Position numbers and translations under genes: made by a program | Part shown: positions 5,303-5,907 of the stretch, piece after piece | Layout: the number at the start of each line of letters is the position of its first letter | How positions within the stretch are numbered: position 1 is the stretch's first letter | NCBI GenBank assembly: GCA_047638815.1 | Contig: JBLIMR010000096.1 | Span: forward strand, 1 to 5,907 | Length of the DNA stretch: 5,907 nucleotides | Direction: 5' to 3' | Source: JAJRRH01 sp047638815 | GTDB lineage: Bacteria > Bacteroidota > Bacteroidia > Flavobacteriales_D > JABDKJ01 | Notes under the pieces: model-generated | The model's input: the letters and a program-made list of their open reading frames with translations, nothing else | Told to the model about the DNA's origin: nothing | Database searches by the model: none

Positions 5303-5907
5303 CTACGGTACCTCTACGTTGTTTAGAATTTCAATGATGATGTCTTCCGTAGTTTTGTCTTCCGCTTCCGCCTCGTAGGATAGACCAATTCTATGTCTTA
5401 GGATATCGTGAGATACAGCTCTAACATCTTCTGGAATTACGTATCCTCTATGTTGCGTGAAAGCGTAGGCTTTGGCTAAGATGGCCATGCTGATGCTTGC
5501 TCTAGGGGATGCACCGAAAGATATGAGATCTTTTAGTTCCGGCATATTGTAATCTTCTGGATTTCTTGTGGCAAATACTAGATCAACGATGTATTTTTCA
5601 ATCTTCTCATCAAGGTAAACCTCTTTGACAATTTCTCTTGCTTTTAGAATTTGTGCACCAGTAACAACTTTGTTTGCCTTAGGGAATGGTGTTTTCGAGA
5701 TGCTATTTCTTATAATAATTTGTTCTTCTTCCTTCTTAGGATATTTGATGATAACCTTCATTAAAAACCTGTCTACCTGTGCTTCAGGTAGGGGGTAGGT
5801 TCCTTCTTGATCGATAGGATTCTGCGTTGCTAAAACTAAAAATGGTTTTGGTAATTCGTATGTGGTGCCACCAATTGTTACCTGTCTCTCCTGCATCGCT
5901 TCTAATA
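5303..5907 (-). CDS. moxR: MoxR-family AAA+ ATPase, C-terminal part (5' end outside window)
   Basis: Cytosolic AAA+ ATPase of the MoxR family, thought to act as a chaperone-like remodelling factor for the vWA proteins encoded next to it. About 200 codons are visible. The frame is open to the window edge, where the residues before the internal Met (5894-5896) read LEA, giving the LEAMQERQVT stretch typical of MoxR, so that Met is not the start. Counting from it, the sensor 1 motif ATQNP is at residues 23-27, the arginine-finger region EAQVDRF at 38-44, and the sensor 2 motif GASPRAS at 128-134; the lid domain follows. Compared with a usual length of about 320-330 residues, roughly the first 120 are missing, including Walker A and most or all of Walker B. 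The reading frame ends in TAG. It is followed by a repeat-filled gap and then the DUF58 gene, the standard neighbour. Family assignment is secure; the particular client is inferred from gene order. Confidence 0.96.
   Translation of the reverse strand, partial: LEAMQERQVTIGGTTYELPKPFLVLATQNPIDQEGTYPLPEAQVDRFLMKVIIKYPKKEEEQIIIRNSISKTPFPKANKVVTGAQILKAREIVKEVYLDEKIEKYIVDLVFATRNPEDYNMPELKDLISFGASPRASISMAILAKAYAFTQHRGYVIPEDVRAVSHDILRHRIGLSYEAEAEDKTTEDIIIEILNNVEVP

Overview
The window is a minus-strand gene cluster of the Bat (Bacteroides aerotolerance) type. Read 5'->3' on the minus strand, from high to low coordinates, the order is moxR (5' end off the window) - DUF58 vWA-like protein - signal-peptide/one-TM protein of unassigned family - batA - batB - batC - non-coding tail. 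This order, the AT-rich base composition, the lack of strong Shine-Dalgarno sites and the protein sequences all point to Bacteroidota. The style of the intergenic repeats makes me lean to Cytophagales or a relative; this is an impression, not a demonstrated assignment.

Layout: 5303-5907 is the C-terminal two thirds of a MoxR AAA+ ATPase. 5211-5302 is a short gap built almost entirely of a 7-bp repeat unit in both orientations, which can fold into a long AT-rich hairpin ending just upstream of the DUF58 start. From 5210 to 311 five genes are packed without gaps: two successive junctions are 8-bp overlaps with GTG starts, batA/batB is a TAATG overlap, and batB/batC is TAA directly followed by ATG. 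1-310 contains no gene. It holds two further tracts of 7-bp period with different unit sequences, a REP-like palindromic element, and at its far edge a perfect 24-bp second copy of the last eight codons of batC.

How the parts may work together (family knowledge plus inference): MoxR ATPases act as chaperone-like partners of vWA proteins, and DUF58 is the usual cytosolic companion. BatA and BatB are membrane-anchored vWA proteins with intact metal-binding (MIDAS) residues. BatC is an exported TPR protein. The protein encoded between DUF58 and batA spans the membrane with a domain on each side, and could link the cytosolic MoxR/DUF58 pair to the periplasmic BatA/BatB/BatC group. The protein-coding part is a well-known type of cluster. 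The less ordinary content is the non-coding DNA: three heptamer-repeat tracts and the duplicated batC end.
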